Notes: generated by a model not told the origin, from the letters alone. Counted from the stretch's first letter, positions 24,830 through 34,921 are shown. The stretch: DNA of 64,000 bases from FEN-1219 sp963817615 (GCA_963817615.1 CAWFPH010000007.1:1-64000); one strand, 5' to 3'. Numbers and translations are program-made.

Positions 24830-26632
24830 GTGTGCGGTTTCGTCGGCGGTAGCGAACCGGATTGGGATTATGCTGCGGCGCTGGCCGCGATCGCCCATCG
24901 CGGACCCGACGCCGGCGAGCTCGATCTCGCCGGCGCGATCAAGATCGGGTTCCGCCGGTTAGCCGTGATCGATCTCAGCCCGGCTGCGAACCAACCGCTG
25001 TTCGCGGCCGATGGCGAGAGCTGGATCGTTTGCAACGGCGAGATCTACGGCTACAAGGCGCTACGCCGCTTTCTCGAAGCGCACGGCCACGCGTTTCGCA
25101 GCGACTCCGATACCGAGGTTGCTCTGAACGCGTATCTCGAGTGGGGAGACGCATTCGTCGATCGGCTCGACGGCATGTTTGCGATCGCCCTCTGGGACGC
25201 CCGCACGCGGCAGTTGAAGCTGTATCGCGATCGTCCGGGCATCAAACCGCTCTACTATTACTACGACGGGCGGCGGTTCGCGTTTGCCTCGGAGCTCAAG
25301 GCACTCGAGCGGGCGCTCCCGGCTCCGGACCTTGCGACCGATTCGACGGCGCTCTACGACTTCCTGAGCTACCGCTACGTGCCCGCGCCGAAGACACTCT
25401 ATCGACGTTGCTACAAGCTGCCGCCCGCGCATCGGCTCACGTACACGCCGGCGACCGGCCGGCTCGAAGGACCCATCCGCTACTGGTCCGTCCAGGTGCC
25501 GGAGCAGCCGCAGGCACCGCCGCTCGAGGAATGCTGCGAGCGGCTGCGCGCGTTGATCGCGGAGTCGGTCGCGCAGCAGCTCATCGCCGACGTGCCGGTC
25601 GGGTTCTTCTTGTCGGGCGGCGTCGATTCGAGTGTGATCGTCGCCACCGCTGCACGCGCCGGCAGCGCGGTCTCGACGTTCGCGATCGGCTTCGATTCCG
25701 CGGCGGCATCCGAGACGCCGTTCGCGCGCGAGGTGGCCGCGTTGTTCCACGCGGATCATCACGAGCGCATCCTCACGCGCGAGCATGCGCTCGAGCTCAA
25801 GCCGCGGCTGAAGACATGGTTCGACGAGCCGTTCGCGGACGAGTCGGCTTTGCCGACTTATCTCGTGTCGGCCATGGCGCGCGCGCACGCGACCGTGGTG
25901 CTGACCGGCGACGGCGGGGACGAGGTGTTCGGCGGCTATCGCACGTATCCCCGCTTCGCGCGCTACGCCGCATTTCCGTCATGGCCGCCGATCTTCGAGC
26001 ACCTGACCTACGCTGCGCGTCGTCCGTTTCGCCGCCGCCACGCCGTGGCGCGTGCGCTCACGCTGCTCGAGACTGCGCTCAGCGACGGTCCGAGCCTGTG
26101 GGGCAAGCTGATGGGCGGGCTCTCGACGCCGGCGAAGCGCCGTTATGCGCGCCTGCTCGAGATCCCTGCCGACTACGACGACTGGTGGCACTACCGCGAG
26201 CATTGGCGCGAAGACTTGCCCGTCCGCACCCGGCTGCAGCTCGTCGATTTCCACACCTTCATGCCGGGCATGGTGCTCACGAAGGTCGATCGCGTGAGCA
26301 TGGCCGTATCGCTCGAGGCGCGCGTGCCGCTGCTCGCGCGCAAGATCGTGGAGTTCTCGTTCTCGTTGAGCGAGGCGCTGCGCTATCACGGCGACGAGTT
26401 GAAGGGTCTCCTACGCCACGCATATCGCGGAATATTGCCGGACCGGATTCTCGACCGGCGCAAGAAAGGCTTCGGCGTGCCACGCGACTATTTCGCCGAC
26501 AGCGACCGCGGGCGGTCGGTTCAGGAGAACATCCTCGAGCAGTCGTTCGGCGTGCCTGCCGGCAATCCGGCTCCGGGGGGCACGCATCGGTGGATGCGCC
26601 GGCGCATTGCGCGCGCGCCCGAGGCGAAGTGA
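24830..26632 (+). CDS. asnB: asparagine synthetase (glutamine-hydrolysing)
   Basis: This 600-residue enzyme is of the class II amidotransferase family. The start is GTG, with the catalytic nucleophile C2 directly after it (MCGFVGG). The glutaminase domain covers about residues 1-200 (NGEIYGY, RLDGMFAIALWD). The synthetase domain has the ATP pyrophosphatase loop SGGVDSS at 262-268. The KVDRVSMAVSLEARVPLL block is typical of AsnB. The ribosome site (GGAGGG) is only about four bases from the GTG. Some AsnB homologues act on cell-wall or natural-product substrates rather than Asp, and no such context is seen here. Confidence 0.93.
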   Translation: MCGFVGGSEPDWDYAAALAAIAHRGPDAGELDLAGAIKIGFRRLAVIDLSPAANQPLFAADGESWIVCNGEIYGYKALRRFLEAHGHAFRSDSDTEVALNAYLEWGDAFVDRLDGMFAIALWDARTRQLKLYRDRPGIKPLYYYYDGRRFAFASELKALERALPAPDLATDSTALYDFLSYRYVPAPKTLYRRCYKLPPAHRLTYTPATGRLEGPIRYWSVQVPEQPQAPPLEECCERLRALIAESVAQQLIADVPVGFFLSGGVDSSVIVATAARAGSAVSTFAIGFDSAAASETPFAREVAALFHADHHERILTREHALELKPRLKTWFDEPFADESALPTYLVSAMARAHATVVLTGDGGDEVFGGYRTYPRFARYAAFPSWPPIFEHLTYAARRPFRRRHAVARALTLLETALSDGPSLWGKLMGGLSTPAKRRYARLLEIPADYDDWWHYREHWREDLPVRTRLQLVDFHTFMPGMVLTKVDRVSMAVSLEARVPLLARKIVEFSFSLSEALRYHGDELKGLLRHAYRGILPDRILDRRKKGFGVPRDYFADSDRGRSVQENILEQSFGVPAGNPAPGGTHRWMRRRIARAPEAK

Positions 26633-26666
26633 CGCCGAGCCGCCGGCCGTGCGCCATGTGGCGGCG

Positions 26667-27719
26667 CTAGCTCTCGAGCGGGAAGCCGCTGTCGCGCCAC
26701 CCTTGCATGCCGCCGTCGAGCGCTGCGGTGCGCAGAAACCCGAGCTCGCGTAGCGTCTTGGCGGCAAGCGTCGAGACCTTGCCGAAATCGCAGACCGTTA
26801 CGATGCGCGTCGTCGGATCCTGCAGCTCCGCGTTCACGCGCAGCTCGAGCTGCCCCCGCGGAAGGTGCCGCGCGCCGGGAACGTGGCCCGCGGCGTACGC
26901 ATCCTTTTCACGCACGTCGAGCACGACGAGTCCCGGATCGGGCCGGGCGACTCGCGCGCGCAGCTCCGCGAGCGACATGAACGGCGTCGTGGCGGCCGCC
27001 TCGGCGAGCAGCTGCGCAACCGTCTTGCCGCCCGTCATGTTGGCCCGCAGCGCTTCGGTCAGATGCGTCGGCGCGCTCAGGTTCAGTTGCCGCATCATCT
27101 CGACGAACTCGGCCCGATCGCGTTTCGCGAGCCGGGGATTGGTCGCGAGCTCGGCGCCGATCGTGCTCGAGCCGCGCTGCTTGTAGTCGTGAGCGGGAAA
27201 CACTTTGAGTGCCGGGTCGAGCTTCAAGATGCCGTTGAACAGGCTGTCGTACAGGGCCTCCGGGTCGCCGGTGGGCAGGTCGGTGCGGCCCGTCGCGCCG
27301 ATCAGCAGCGTGTCGCCGGTGAACAATCGGTCGGCCGCGAGCAAGCACATCGAGTCGCGCGTGTGACCCGGCGTATGAATCGCCTGCACACGCAGGTTGC
27401 CGACGACGAGCATGTCGCCGTCCTGGAGGCGGATGTCTGCAAAAGGGGCCGGACTGTCTCGGTGCATCACGACCGGCGCGTGGAACACGCGCCCGAGCTC
27501 GCGCGCGGCAGAGAAATGATCGGCATGGGTGTGAGTGTCGATCACGTAGTGGATGCGCACGCCGTCGCGCGCGGCGCTCGCGCGGTAGCGGTCGATTTGC
27601 CTGATCTCGGGGTCGATCAGCACCGCGACGCGCGTCTCGCTGCAACCGAGCAGATAGGACTGACAACCGTTCGTGGCAATCTGCTCGAACGTCAAGTCGG
27701 GGGCGGTCGAAGCGTTCAT
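26667..27719 (-). CDS. metallo-beta-lactamase-fold persulfide dioxygenase-like protein with C-terminal rhodanese
   Basis: This 350-residue two-domain protein. The MBL-fold domain has H63-x-H65-x-D67-H68 (DTHTHADHF), H119 (TPGHT), D136 (TGDTL) and H177 (PAHDY), the pattern of ETHE1-like persulfide dioxygenases. The rhodanese domain (about residues 245-350) has active-site C310 in VTVCDFGKVS. Fusions of this kind take part in sulfide and persulfide detoxification. The ATG at 27719 is chosen; the frame continues to 27854 but runs toward the upstream receptor gene. It lies 82 bases after the TonB-dependent receptor gene on the same strand. Confidence 0.92.
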   Translation of the reverse strand: MNASTAPDLTFEQIATNGCQSYLLGCSETRVAVLIDPEIRQIDRYRASAARDGVRIHYVIDTHTHADHFSAARELGRVFHAPVVMHRDSPAPFADIRLQDGDMLVVGNLRVQAIHTPGHTRDSMCLLAADRLFTGDTLLIGATGRTDLPTGDPEALYDSLFNGILKLDPALKVFPAHDYKQRGSSTIGAELATNPRLAKRDRAEFVEMMRQLNLSAPTHLTEALRANMTGGKTVAQLLAEAAATTPFMSLAELRARVARPDPGLVVLDVREKDAYAAGHVPGARHLPRGQLELRVNAELQDPTTRIVTVCDFGKVSTLAAKTLRELGFLRTAALDGGMQGWRDSGFPLES

Positions 27720-27801
27720 GCGGCGCAGAATACGCGAGTCCGACGGCCGCGACGAGCCGTCCGCGACTCGCGGCGGGCTGGGAGTCTGCGGGTGGGGATC
27801 G

Positions 27802-29709
27802 CTAGCCGCCGAAGCGCAGAGTGAGCTCGAGCAGCGCAGTGCGCGGCAGGTCACTGCGCGTCGGGTCGGGCCCGTATTCCGGATGAGCCGCGTCGAATAG
27901 GTTCTGTGCGGTGAGCTTCACGCCGAGCATCTGCCGCGGCTGCCACCCGATGCTCGCGTCGACGGCCGTATAAGCCGGTACGGCCGGGTTCGGTAACGCA
28001 TCGACGTGCCGGACACGCACGTCGAGCTGCAGGTGGCGCGGGAGATCGGCCGTCGAGCGCAGCAGCCATTGGTAGTCGGCGTCGTTTGCGAGCGTTTCGT
28101 TGTTCACGCCGACCGGGTCCGTGCTGCCGGGCTTCAGCCGTAGATTCTTGTCGAGCGTGCTCAAACCCGCGCTCAATTGCCACGCGTCGCTGGCGCGCCA
28201 GGTGGCCCAGGCTTCGATGCCGTCGGCGGGGCCTTCGATCTTGTTCTCGATCTGCACCGGCAGGGCCGTGCCGCTGCGCAGCTTGTCCCAGGCGTGATGG
28301 AACGCCGTAACGGAGAAGCTCAACGTGTCGCTGGCTTCAGCGCGATAGCCGAGCTCTACCACGTCGGCCACCTCGGACACGAAGTTCGGCCCGCCCACCA
28401 CGAGAAACGGCGGAGTGCCCGGAAAGTACACGTCGCGGTCGTAGCGAGCCGGCGCCCGCACCGCGCGCGACACCGCTGCCCACACCATTCGGCGGCTTGT
28501 CGGCCGCCAGGCGACCCGAGCGCTCGGCAGGGATTCCGTCTGCGTGTAGTCGTTGCTCTCGAGCTTCAAGCCGAACGTCACGTCGACTTTCGCGTTGACC
28601 GCGATGGAGTCCTGGGCGAACACGTTCTCCCAATCGAGGTCGCGGCTGCGTGGGATGAACGTGGTCGCGAAACCGGTCTCGATCGTGTCGCTCGAGTGGC
28701 GGTAGCCGGCGCCCCAAACGACGTGGTGGGCGCCCCGAACGAGCGTGTGCTGAAGCTCCGCGTCGAACAAGTCGTCGGTCGGCCGAAAGAACAGGAAGTC
28801 GTCGCGCTCGGTGTGGTCGAGGTAGGTCAGGACCTGAAGCTGGTCGCCGTTCGATAGATCGCGTGTCCAGCGCCCGAGCACGTTCGCGCCCGAGACGTCG
28901 ATGCGCCCGAGCGCGATACCGAGCACGGTGCCGCGATCCTGGGATTGTCCGCTGTAGACGTCGGACTGCAGAGTGAAACGGTTGTGGCCGAGGTCCCAGT
29001 CGCCCCGAAAGCCGGCCTGCGCGCGGCTCCATTGGTCGATCGCGTCCGCGCCGTCGGCGCGCTGCGTGTTGTCGAAGCTCTCGCTCTTGGCGTACGCGCG
29101 GAAGTAGCCGTTGCGCCCGAGTGTGCCGCCGTAGCGCACGGCGCCTTGCTGCTCGAAGGAACCGCCGCCGACGTCGATGAGCGTGCCCTGCGTATCGGCA
29201 GCCGAGCGTGTGATGATGTTGATGACGCCGTTCACCGCGTTCGCACCCCAGAGCGTCGCGCCGGGGCCGCTGATCACTTCGATGCGATCGACATCCGCGA
29301 GCAGCACGTCCTGCTGGTCCCAGAAGACGCCCGAGAACAGCGGGGTGTACACCGTGCGGCCGTCGATCAGCACGAGCAACTTGTTGCCGACCGCGTTGTT
29401 GAAGCCACGCGCGCTGATTGCGTACTGAACCGTGTCCGTGCGGGCGACCGAGAGATTCGGTGCGAGCCGCAACGCTTCTGGCAGGCTCGTGACGCCGGCG
29501 CGCCGGATGTCGTCGTTCGTGATGACGAAGATCGAGGCCGGCGCCGCGGCGACGGGCTCGGGGCGGCGCGATACCGACGTGACCTCGACTTGTCCAAGCT
29601 CCTCGAGCGACAGCTCTGCGAGGCTTTGCTCATCGGCGCGGGCGCGTGAGCAGAGCGCGAGCACCACCAAGCCTCCCGAGATCGCGAGAGCGGCGGCCGA
29701 ATGCCGCAT
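27802..29709 (-). CDS. TonB-dependent receptor (colicin I/vitamin B12-receptor type)
   Basis: This 635-residue outer-membrane receptor follows a signal peptide (AAALAISGGLVVLALCSRARA). A short N-terminal segment (SLAELSLEELGQVEVTSVSRR) is typical of a receptor group common in Gammaproteobacteria. The plug spans about residues 50-165 (ASIFVITNDDIRRAG, ISARGFNNAVGNKLLVLIDGR, VDRIEVISGPGATLWGANAVNG). The barrel ends in ALLELTLRFGG, so the terminal aromatic is two residues in. The start at 29709 has GGAGG upstream; the frame extends to 29784. The substrate is unknown; the following MBL-rhodanese gene may share its transcript. Confidence 0.92.
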   Translation of the reverse strand: MRHSAAALAISGGLVVLALCSRARADEQSLAELSLEELGQVEVTSVSRRPEPVAAAPASIFVITNDDIRRAGVTSLPEALRLAPNLSVARTDTVQYAISARGFNNAVGNKLLVLIDGRTVYTPLFSGVFWDQQDVLLADVDRIEVISGPGATLWGANAVNGVINIITRSAADTQGTLIDVGGGSFEQQGAVRYGGTLGRNGYFRAYAKSESFDNTQRADGADAIDQWSRAQAGFRGDWDLGHNRFTLQSDVYSGQSQDRGTVLGIALGRIDVSGANVLGRWTRDLSNGDQLQVLTYLDHTERDDFLFFRPTDDLFDAELQHTLVRGAHHVVWGAGYRHSSDTIETGFATTFIPRSRDLDWENVFAQDSIAVNAKVDVTFGLKLESNDYTQTESLPSARVAWRPTSRRMVWAAVSRAVRAPARYDRDVYFPGTPPFLVVGGPNFVSEVADVVELGYRAEASDTLSFSVTAFHHAWDKLRSGTALPVQIENKIEGPADGIEAWATWRASDAWQLSAGLSTLDKNLRLKPGSTDPVGVNNETLANDADYQWLLRSTADLPRHLQLDVRVRHVDALPNPAVPAYTAVDASIGWQPRQMLGVKLTAQNLFDAAHPEYGPDPTRSDLPRTALLELTLRFGG

Positions 29710-29877
29710 GACGCCTCCGTTCCAGTCCGTTGCCATTCCTGCGAAGTAATTGCGCCGGCTAACGTAACACCGCGCCTCAGCCAAGATCGTTAACGGCGTC
29801 TCAGGAGCGACAGCCGGCTGTGGCTAGCCGACGACGGCCCGGTCGGGCGGCGGCGCATCGAGCTACGATACGGCGCC

Positions 29878-31092
29878 GTGACCATTACCAATCTCACGCT
29901 CGTGCTCGCGACGCTCGCCTGCGCCGCGCTGCTGTTCCAGCCGCGCGTGCTCGCGTCGCGCACGTGGCGGGCGACCGTGACGCCGCTCGCGTCGATCATC
30001 GGCTCCGGATTCCTCGTGTGCGGGCCGATTCTGGCGCATGCGGCCGGCCGGCTCGCATGGCTGGCCATGGCCGGGCTGTGCGGCGCCGCCTACCTCTTCG
30101 GCTTCGCGGTTCGGCACAACATCGAGCACGTCGAGCCGCAGATCGAGGCGCATGCGCCGCGAGTCGAAGCGGCGCTCGAGCGCGCCTCGAACATCGCGCT
30201 GTCGCTCGCCTATTTCGTATCCGTCGCGTACTACCTCAACCTGTTTGCGGCGTTCGGCCTGCGGCTCGACGGTATCGTCGCTCCCGTCTGGATCCGCGCG
30301 GCGGCAACGGTCGTGATCGCCGGCATAGGTCTCGTGGGCGTGTCGGGCGGGCTGCGGGCACTCGAGCGTCTCGAGGTCGCGGCCGTGGGACTCAAGTTTG
30401 CAGTCATCGGGGGGCTGTTCGCGGCGCTTGCGCTCGGACTCGCGATGGCGGCGGCGGCAGGGACGTCGCATTGGTACGCCGCCGCGCCGCAGCCGCGCGG
30501 ATTCCGCGAGATTCGCACCGTGCTGGGACTCGTGGTGCTGGTCCAGGGATTCGAGACGTCGCGCTACCTCGGTGACGCCTACTCGACGTCGCTGCGCGTC
30601 ACAACCATGCGGCTCGCGCAGTGGATATCGACGGCGATCTACGTCGTGTTCATTTTGCTGATCACGCCCTACTTCACGGACGGCCTCGCGAGGAATGGCG
30701 GCGAGACCGCGATCATCGACATGCTGGCGCCGCTCGGCGCGGCGCTCGCGCCGCTGCTGATTCTCGCCGCGCTCGCCTCGCAGCTCTCTGCGGCCGTGGC
30801 CGATTTGAACGGTGCGGGCGGCCTGCTCGCCGAGTCTTCCGGTCACCGCCTGCCGGTCAGGCTCGGCAACCTGTTGACCGCGCTCGCCGCGATCGCGGTG
30901 ACCTGGGCGGCCGACATCTACTCGATCATCGCCTACGCGTCGCGCGTGTTCGTCGTCTACTACGCGCTGCAGTGCCTGCAGGCCGCACTCTCGGCGTATC
31001 GGCAGCGGCGCCGCACGAGGCTTGCGGCGTTCGGTTTCGGCGTGCTGCTCGCACTCGCGGCGCTGCTGCTTGCGGCCCCCGCAGACGTCTGA
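29878..31092 (+). CDS. multi-pass membrane protein, possibly APC-type permease
   Basis: This 404-residue, very hydrophobic protein has about eleven predicted transmembrane helices spread over its whole length. Conserved-looking segments include PLASIIGSGFLVCGP near residue 40 (a Gly-rich broken helix as in APC transporters) and QGFETSRYLGDAY near residue 225. The start is a GTG at 29878. The APC link is a pattern impression; no substrate is suggested by neighbours, a receptor gene upstream and NUDIX gene downstream. Confidence 0.8.
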   Translation: MTITNLTLVLATLACAALLFQPRVLASRTWRATVTPLASIIGSGFLVCGPILAHAAGRLAWLAMAGLCGAAYLFGFAVRHNIEHVEPQIEAHAPRVEAALERASNIALSLAYFVSVAYYLNLFAAFGLRLDGIVAPVWIRAAATVVIAGIGLVGVSGGLRALERLEVAAVGLKFAVIGGLFAALALGLAMAAAAGTSHWYAAAPQPRGFREIRTVLGLVVLVQGFETSRYLGDAYSTSLRVTTMRLAQWISTAIYVVFILLITPYFTDGLARNGGETAIIDMLAPLGAALAPLLILAALASQLSAAVADLNGAGGLLAESSGHRLPVRLGNLLTALAAIAVTWAADIYSIIAYASRVFVVYYALQCLQAALSAYRQRRRTRLAAFGFGVLLALAALLLAAPADV

Positions 31093-31230
31093 CGCGAGCC
31101 GCTCGAGAGCGCTCGGGCGGACGAGACCCGGCGTCCAAGCGGCCGTCGCTGAAATCTAGACCCGGTCACACCTTTGAAAAGTGATTCCATTACGATAAGT
31201 TATCGAACGTTCCTAAGACCTCGGACGCGC

Positions 31231-31725
31231 ATGCGAGCCGCCGACGCTGAAAGATCGCGAATTTCCCCCTTCCTGGGGCGCCGAAAAGGTGCGTCGCCGG
31301 CCGTCGACCGCGTCCGCTGCATCCTGGTTCACGACGATCATTACCTGTTGGCGCAGCACATCTCGCGCCGCTCCGGCGACCGTTGGGGTTTCGTCGGCGG
31401 GCGCCTGAAGGCCGGCGAGGGCCCGAAGACCGGTCTGCGGCGCGAGCTGGGCGAGGAGCTCCGGCTGCGCGTGCCCTACCTCATCGAGGTCGGTGACTGG
31501 CGCCACCGCGAAGAAACCTACCGCATCTACGGCTGCGAGCTCGAGCGGGCCGTCCGCTGGTTCGATGCGGCAGAGCTCAAGACCGTCGCGTGGTTCGACT
31601 ACGCGGCGATCACCGAGCTGGCCGCCGACGCGCGGCTCCACAAGGGCTTCGAGCTCGAGGCGCTCGACGAGTACCGGCGGCTCTTCCCGGGCGTGCTGCG
31701 CAAGACGCAAGGCTCGCGCGCGTAA
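31231..31725 (+). CDS. NUDIX hydrolase
   Basis: This protein has about 164 residues. The NUDIX box is complete: G57, E63, and R71-E72-L73-x-E75-E76 in GGRLKAGEGPKTGLRRELGEE. Metal-dependent cleavage of a nucleoside diphosphate linked to another group is expected. The start is uncertain: ATG at 31231 has only a weak ribosome site, and a TTG at 31174 would add 19 residues. The AT-rich stretch at 31170-31210 looks more like a promoter than coding sequence. No specific substrate can be named. Confidence 0.85.
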   Translation: MRAADAERSRISPFLGRRKGASPAVDRVRCILVHDDHYLLAQHISRRSGDRWGFVGGRLKAGEGPKTGLRRELGEELRLRVPYLIEVGDWRHREETYRIYGCELERAVRWFDAAELKTVAWFDYAAITELAADARLHKGFELEALDEYRRLFPGVLRKTQGSRA

Positions 31726-31819
31726 GCCGGGCGACCGGCGTCGGCTCGAGCCGTGGCCGGCCCGAGCCGTGAATTGTTGTAAGGTAGGCGCTGATGGCCG
31801 CCCCTCGAATAACCGCCGC

Positions 31820-32848
31820 ATGGCCCTAAGCGGGCGGCGATCCCTCGCAATCGTCTCGTTGCTGTTGCCGCGGCTCGCGGCGGCTCAGGCCGCGGCCGGG
31901 CCGCCGTGGTGGACGCGCGTTTGGACGAACGTCGTTCATTGGCTCTCGACCCCGTTCATGACGGTCGGCTCGACCGGCGTGTCTGCGCTCGGCCTGCTCC
32001 AGGCCGCGCTCGTGGTCGCGGTCGCACTGCTCATGTCGCGCGGCGCGCGCCGCGCGCTCGGCCGGCTCGGCGGCCGCTTGCCGAACCTCGATCAGGGCAT
32101 GATCTACGTGCTCGGCCGCGTCCTGCACTACGTCGTGCTCGTGATCGCACTGTTCGCGGCGCTCGCGGTGCTCGGCGTCGATCTGACGAAGGTCGCGATC
32201 GTCGCGGGCGCACTCGGCGTGGGCGTCGGCTTCGGCCTGCAGAACATCGTCAACAACTTCGTCTCGGGGTTGATCCTGCTGTTCGAGCGGACCGTCAAGG
32301 TAGGCGACTACATCGAGCTCGCTTCGGGCATCACCGGAGAGGTCCGCGACATCAACATTCGCAGCACGGTGGTCACGACCAACGACAACGTCGACATCGT
32401 CGTGCCGAACTCCGAGCTCGTGAGCCAAACCGTGACGAACTGGACACTGCGCGACGCGGTTAGACGCATGCGCATCCCCTTCGGCGTCGCCTACGGCAGC
32501 GACAAGGACACGGTGCGCACGGCCGCGCTCGAGGCGGCGGCCGCGGTTGAGCATACGCTCAGCGGTCCGGGGCGCGACCCGCAGGTGTGGCTGTGCGCGT
32601 TCGGCGACAGCAGCCTCAACTTCGAGCTGATCGTATGGCTCACGCCCGAGGCCGTGAAGCGGCCGTCGCGCATCGTCGCCGATTACAACTGGGCGCTCGA
32701 GACGGCGCTCAACCAACACGGCATCGAGATTCCATTCCCGCAGCGCGACGTCCACGTGCGCACGCTGCCCGATGTGGTAAGCGCGGCGGCGGGGCGGGTC
32801 GCGGGCGGCCGCGGAGAGCCACGAGAAGGAGGAGGGGAGACACGATGA
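31820..32848 (+). CDS. mscS: small-conductance mechanosensitive channel (MscS family)
   Basis: This 342-residue channel has an N-terminal signal-like helix, two to three membrane helices up to about residue 115, then the pore helix GALGVGVGFGLQNIVNNFVSGLIL. The cytoplasmic domain begins with the TVKVGDYIEL and VRDINIRSTVVTTNDN blocks that define MscS. It should release solutes on sudden osmotic downshift. The stop overlaps the start of the CorA gene (ATGA), so the two are co-translated. The tail is Gly/Arg-rich and probably disordered. Confidence 0.93.
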   Translation: MALSGRRSLAIVSLLLPRLAAAQAAAGPPWWTRVWTNVVHWLSTPFMTVGSTGVSALGLLQAALVVAVALLMSRGARRALGRLGGRLPNLDQGMIYVLGRVLHYVVLVIALFAALAVLGVDLTKVAIVAGALGVGVGFGLQNIVNNFVSGLILLFERTVKVGDYIELASGITGEVRDINIRSTVVTTNDNVDIVVPNSELVSQTVTNWTLRDAVRRMRIPFGVAYGSDKDTVRTAALEAAAAVEHTLSGPGRDPQVWLCAFGDSSLNFELIVWLTPEAVKRPSRIVADYNWALETALNQHGIEIPFPQRDVHVRTLPDVVSAAAGRVAGGRGEPREGGGETR

Positions 32849-33915
32849 GCGTGCTCAGACCGAGATACAACAAGCCGGGCACGTCGCCCGGCGTACGTGC
32901 CCTTAAGATCGACGAGCCTCGCGCGGTGCTGTCGGTGTTCGACTTCGCGGGGGATGGCTTCCGGGAGGAGCACGACGTCGCGCTCGAGCGCTGCGCCGAC
33001 TTCTTCTCGAGCCCGAACGTCACCTGGGTGCACGTGCAGGGCCGACCGGCGCTCGCCACACTGCGCCGGCTCGGCGAAGCGTACGACCTGCATCCGCTCG
33101 CGATCGAGGACGTTGCGAATCTCGGCCAGCGGCCGAAGGCCGAAACTTATGCGAAGCAGCTGTTCGTGATCCTGAACTGGCCGCGCAAGACGGCTGCGGG
33201 AATCGAGCCGACACAGGTGAGCCTATTTCTCGGCGCAACCTACGTCGTGAGCTTCGTCGCGGGCGACGACGATCCGTTCGAGCTGATCCGCGACCGGATC
33301 CGCGCGGAGCCGCCGGGCCGGATCCGCGAGCGTGGCGCACATTTTCTGTTCTATGCGCTGATCGATCTCGTGATCGACGAGGGTTTCCCCGCGCTCGATG
33401 CGCTCAGCAGCGAGCTCGAGGCGTTAGAGGAGCGCATTCTCGAAGAGCCGAATCCTGCCTGCCTGCAGGAGATCCATCGGCTGAAGCGATCGTTGATCGT
33501 GTTGCGCAAGCTCCTTTGGCCGCAGCGCGAGGTCGTCAATGCGCTGCTGCGTTCCGAGAGCGGGCTGATCGACGCGGCCACGCAGCCTTATCTGCGCGAC
33601 TGCTACGATCACGCGGCGCAGGTCCTGGAGCTGATCGAGAGCTATCGCGAGATGACGTCGAGTCTCCAGGACCTATATCTCACCGGCATCAGCAACCGCA
33701 TGAACGAGATCATGAAGGTGCTCACGATCATGGCGAGCATTTTTATTCCGCTGTCGTTTCTGGCGGGCCTCTACGGGATGAACTTCGACGGCAGCGTGAG
33801 CCCGTGGAACATGCCGGAGCTACGTGCTTACTACGGATATCCGATCTTCTTGGGCGTGCTCTTCGCCATCGGCATCGCGATGCTCGGGCTCTTCAAGCGG
33901 CGCAAGTGGCTGTGA
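32845..33915 (+). CDS. corA: CorA-type divalent metal transporter
   Basis: This 356-residue protein has a large cytoplasmic domain and two C-terminal membrane helices. The pore signature YGMNF lies at about 310-314 (G311-M312-N313). The preceding VLTIMASIFIPLSFLAGL helix and the Lys/Arg-rich end KRRKWL are typical of CorA. It should carry Mg2+, and possibly Co2+ or Ni2+. AAGGAGGAGGGGAGA precedes the ATG and lies inside the MscS end. Pairing with MscS suggests an ion/osmotic unit. Confidence 0.95.
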   Translation: MSVLRPRYNKPGTSPGVRALKIDEPRAVLSVFDFAGDGFREEHDVALERCADFFSSPNVTWVHVQGRPALATLRRLGEAYDLHPLAIEDVANLGQRPKAETYAKQLFVILNWPRKTAAGIEPTQVSLFLGATYVVSFVAGDDDPFELIRDRIRAEPPGRIRERGAHFLFYALIDLVIDEGFPALDALSSELEALEERILEEPNPACLQEIHRLKRSLIVLRKLLWPQREVVNALLRSESGLIDAATQPYLRDCYDHAAQVLELIESYREMTSSLQDLYLTGISNRMNEIMKVLTIMASIFIPLSFLAGLYGMNFDGSVSPWNMPELRAYYGYPIFLGVLFAIGIAMLGLFKRRKWL

Positions 33916-33922
33916 GCCCGCG

Positions 33923-34921
33923 TCAGGGTCGAACGACGAAGTCGAGCCGCTTGAGCAGCTGCCCCTGAGGTGTGAGCAGGTCGACCGTCCAGCGGCCGAG
34001 CGCGTCCGCCGGAAACACCCGTTTGCGCGAATAGGTGCGATACCCTTCGGCTCGGCCGCCTTGGATTCGCTCGGCGATGCGGTCGCGAGTATCGCCGTGC
34101 CGCCACTCGTAGACGACCCCTTGCGCAAGGCCGTTCGGCGCGCGAATGGCCGCGTACGCGACGACGCCGTTCGCGAGGTCCGCGCTGGCTACCTCGGTCA
34201 CGGGAGGGCCGGGCACGAGCGCGTCGACCGAGCGCGTGATCCGCGCCTGCGTGACCGCGAGCCCGGCGGCCGGCACGTCGGCGCGCAGCGCCCAGGTCAG
34301 TGGCGGGAAGACGAGCAGCATCGCGAGCCAGCCGGCCTTCTCGTAGGGGTGCCGCAGCGAATACAGGGACAGCGGCAGCGTGAGCACGAGCCATGCCGCA
34401 ACGGCGGCGAGCGACAGCGGCAGCGTGCGCTCGAGCGGCACGAGCAGCACGAGCGGCAGCACGACGAGCGCCGTGAGCCAACTGCAGTAGGCGTGGAACA
34501 GCATGCGCCGCGCCGCTCGCGTCGCGACGTAGCGCTCGTAGAGCGGGTCGATCGTGCAGAGCAACGCCGCGACGACCGCGAGGGCCGTGAATACGATCTG
34601 GCCCGCGTCCTGCTGCGTTGCGCCGATCAGAAACGGGAGGCTGAAGAACAGCAGCTCCTGCTGCAGTGATTGGCTCACGAAATTCACGACGAAGTTGCCG
34701 ACGCCGCGCTTGCGGCGCTCGAGCCGCCGCCGCAGCAGGGGCTCGATCAAAAGCCACGGCCAGCCGAGCAGTGCGAGCATCGCGATCCACTGGGCCGCCC
34801 CCGCGCCGCGGCGCACCATCGCGAAACCGATCCAGCCGGCCGCGAAGCTCGAGGCGGGCAGCAGCCACGGCGCTTTGCGTGACAGCTGCATGAGGCGCGA
34901 GATCAGCGCTTGTGGATCCAT
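33923..34921 (-). CDS. DUF5924/DUF2914-like membrane protein
   Basis: This 332-residue protein has about six to seven membrane helices in its first two-thirds (for example PWLLPASSFAAGWIGFAMV, and QIVFTALAVVAALLCTIDPLY). A C-terminal soluble domain of about 100 residues (VYEWRHGDTRDRIAERIQGGRAEGYRTYSRK) resembles DUF2914 and probably faces the periplasm. The start at 34921 has AGGGA immediately before it, so it is uncertain; the frame runs to a TTG at 34966. The function is unknown. It is convergent with corA. Confidence 0.75.
   Translation of the reverse strand: MDPQALISRLMQLSRKAPWLLPASSFAAGWIGFAMVRRGAGAAQWIAMLALLGWPWLLIEPLLRRRLERRKRGVGNFVVNFVSQSLQQELLFFSLPFLIGATQQDAGQIVFTALAVVAALLCTIDPLYERYVATRAARRMLFHAYCSWLTALVVLPLVLLVPLERTLPLSLAAVAAWLVLTLPLSLYSLRHPYEKAGWLAMLLVFPPLTWALRADVPAAGLAVTQARITRSVDALVPGPPVTEVASADLANGVVAYAAIRAPNGLAQGVVYEWRHGDTRDRIAERIQGGRAEGYRTYSRKRVFPADALGRWTVDLLTPQGQLLKRLDFVVRP

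Noticed and set aside
31174..31230. A TTG start giving a longer NUDIX protein.
   Set aside because: The stretch is AT-rich unlike nearby coding sequence, has no ribosome site and looks like promoter DNA.
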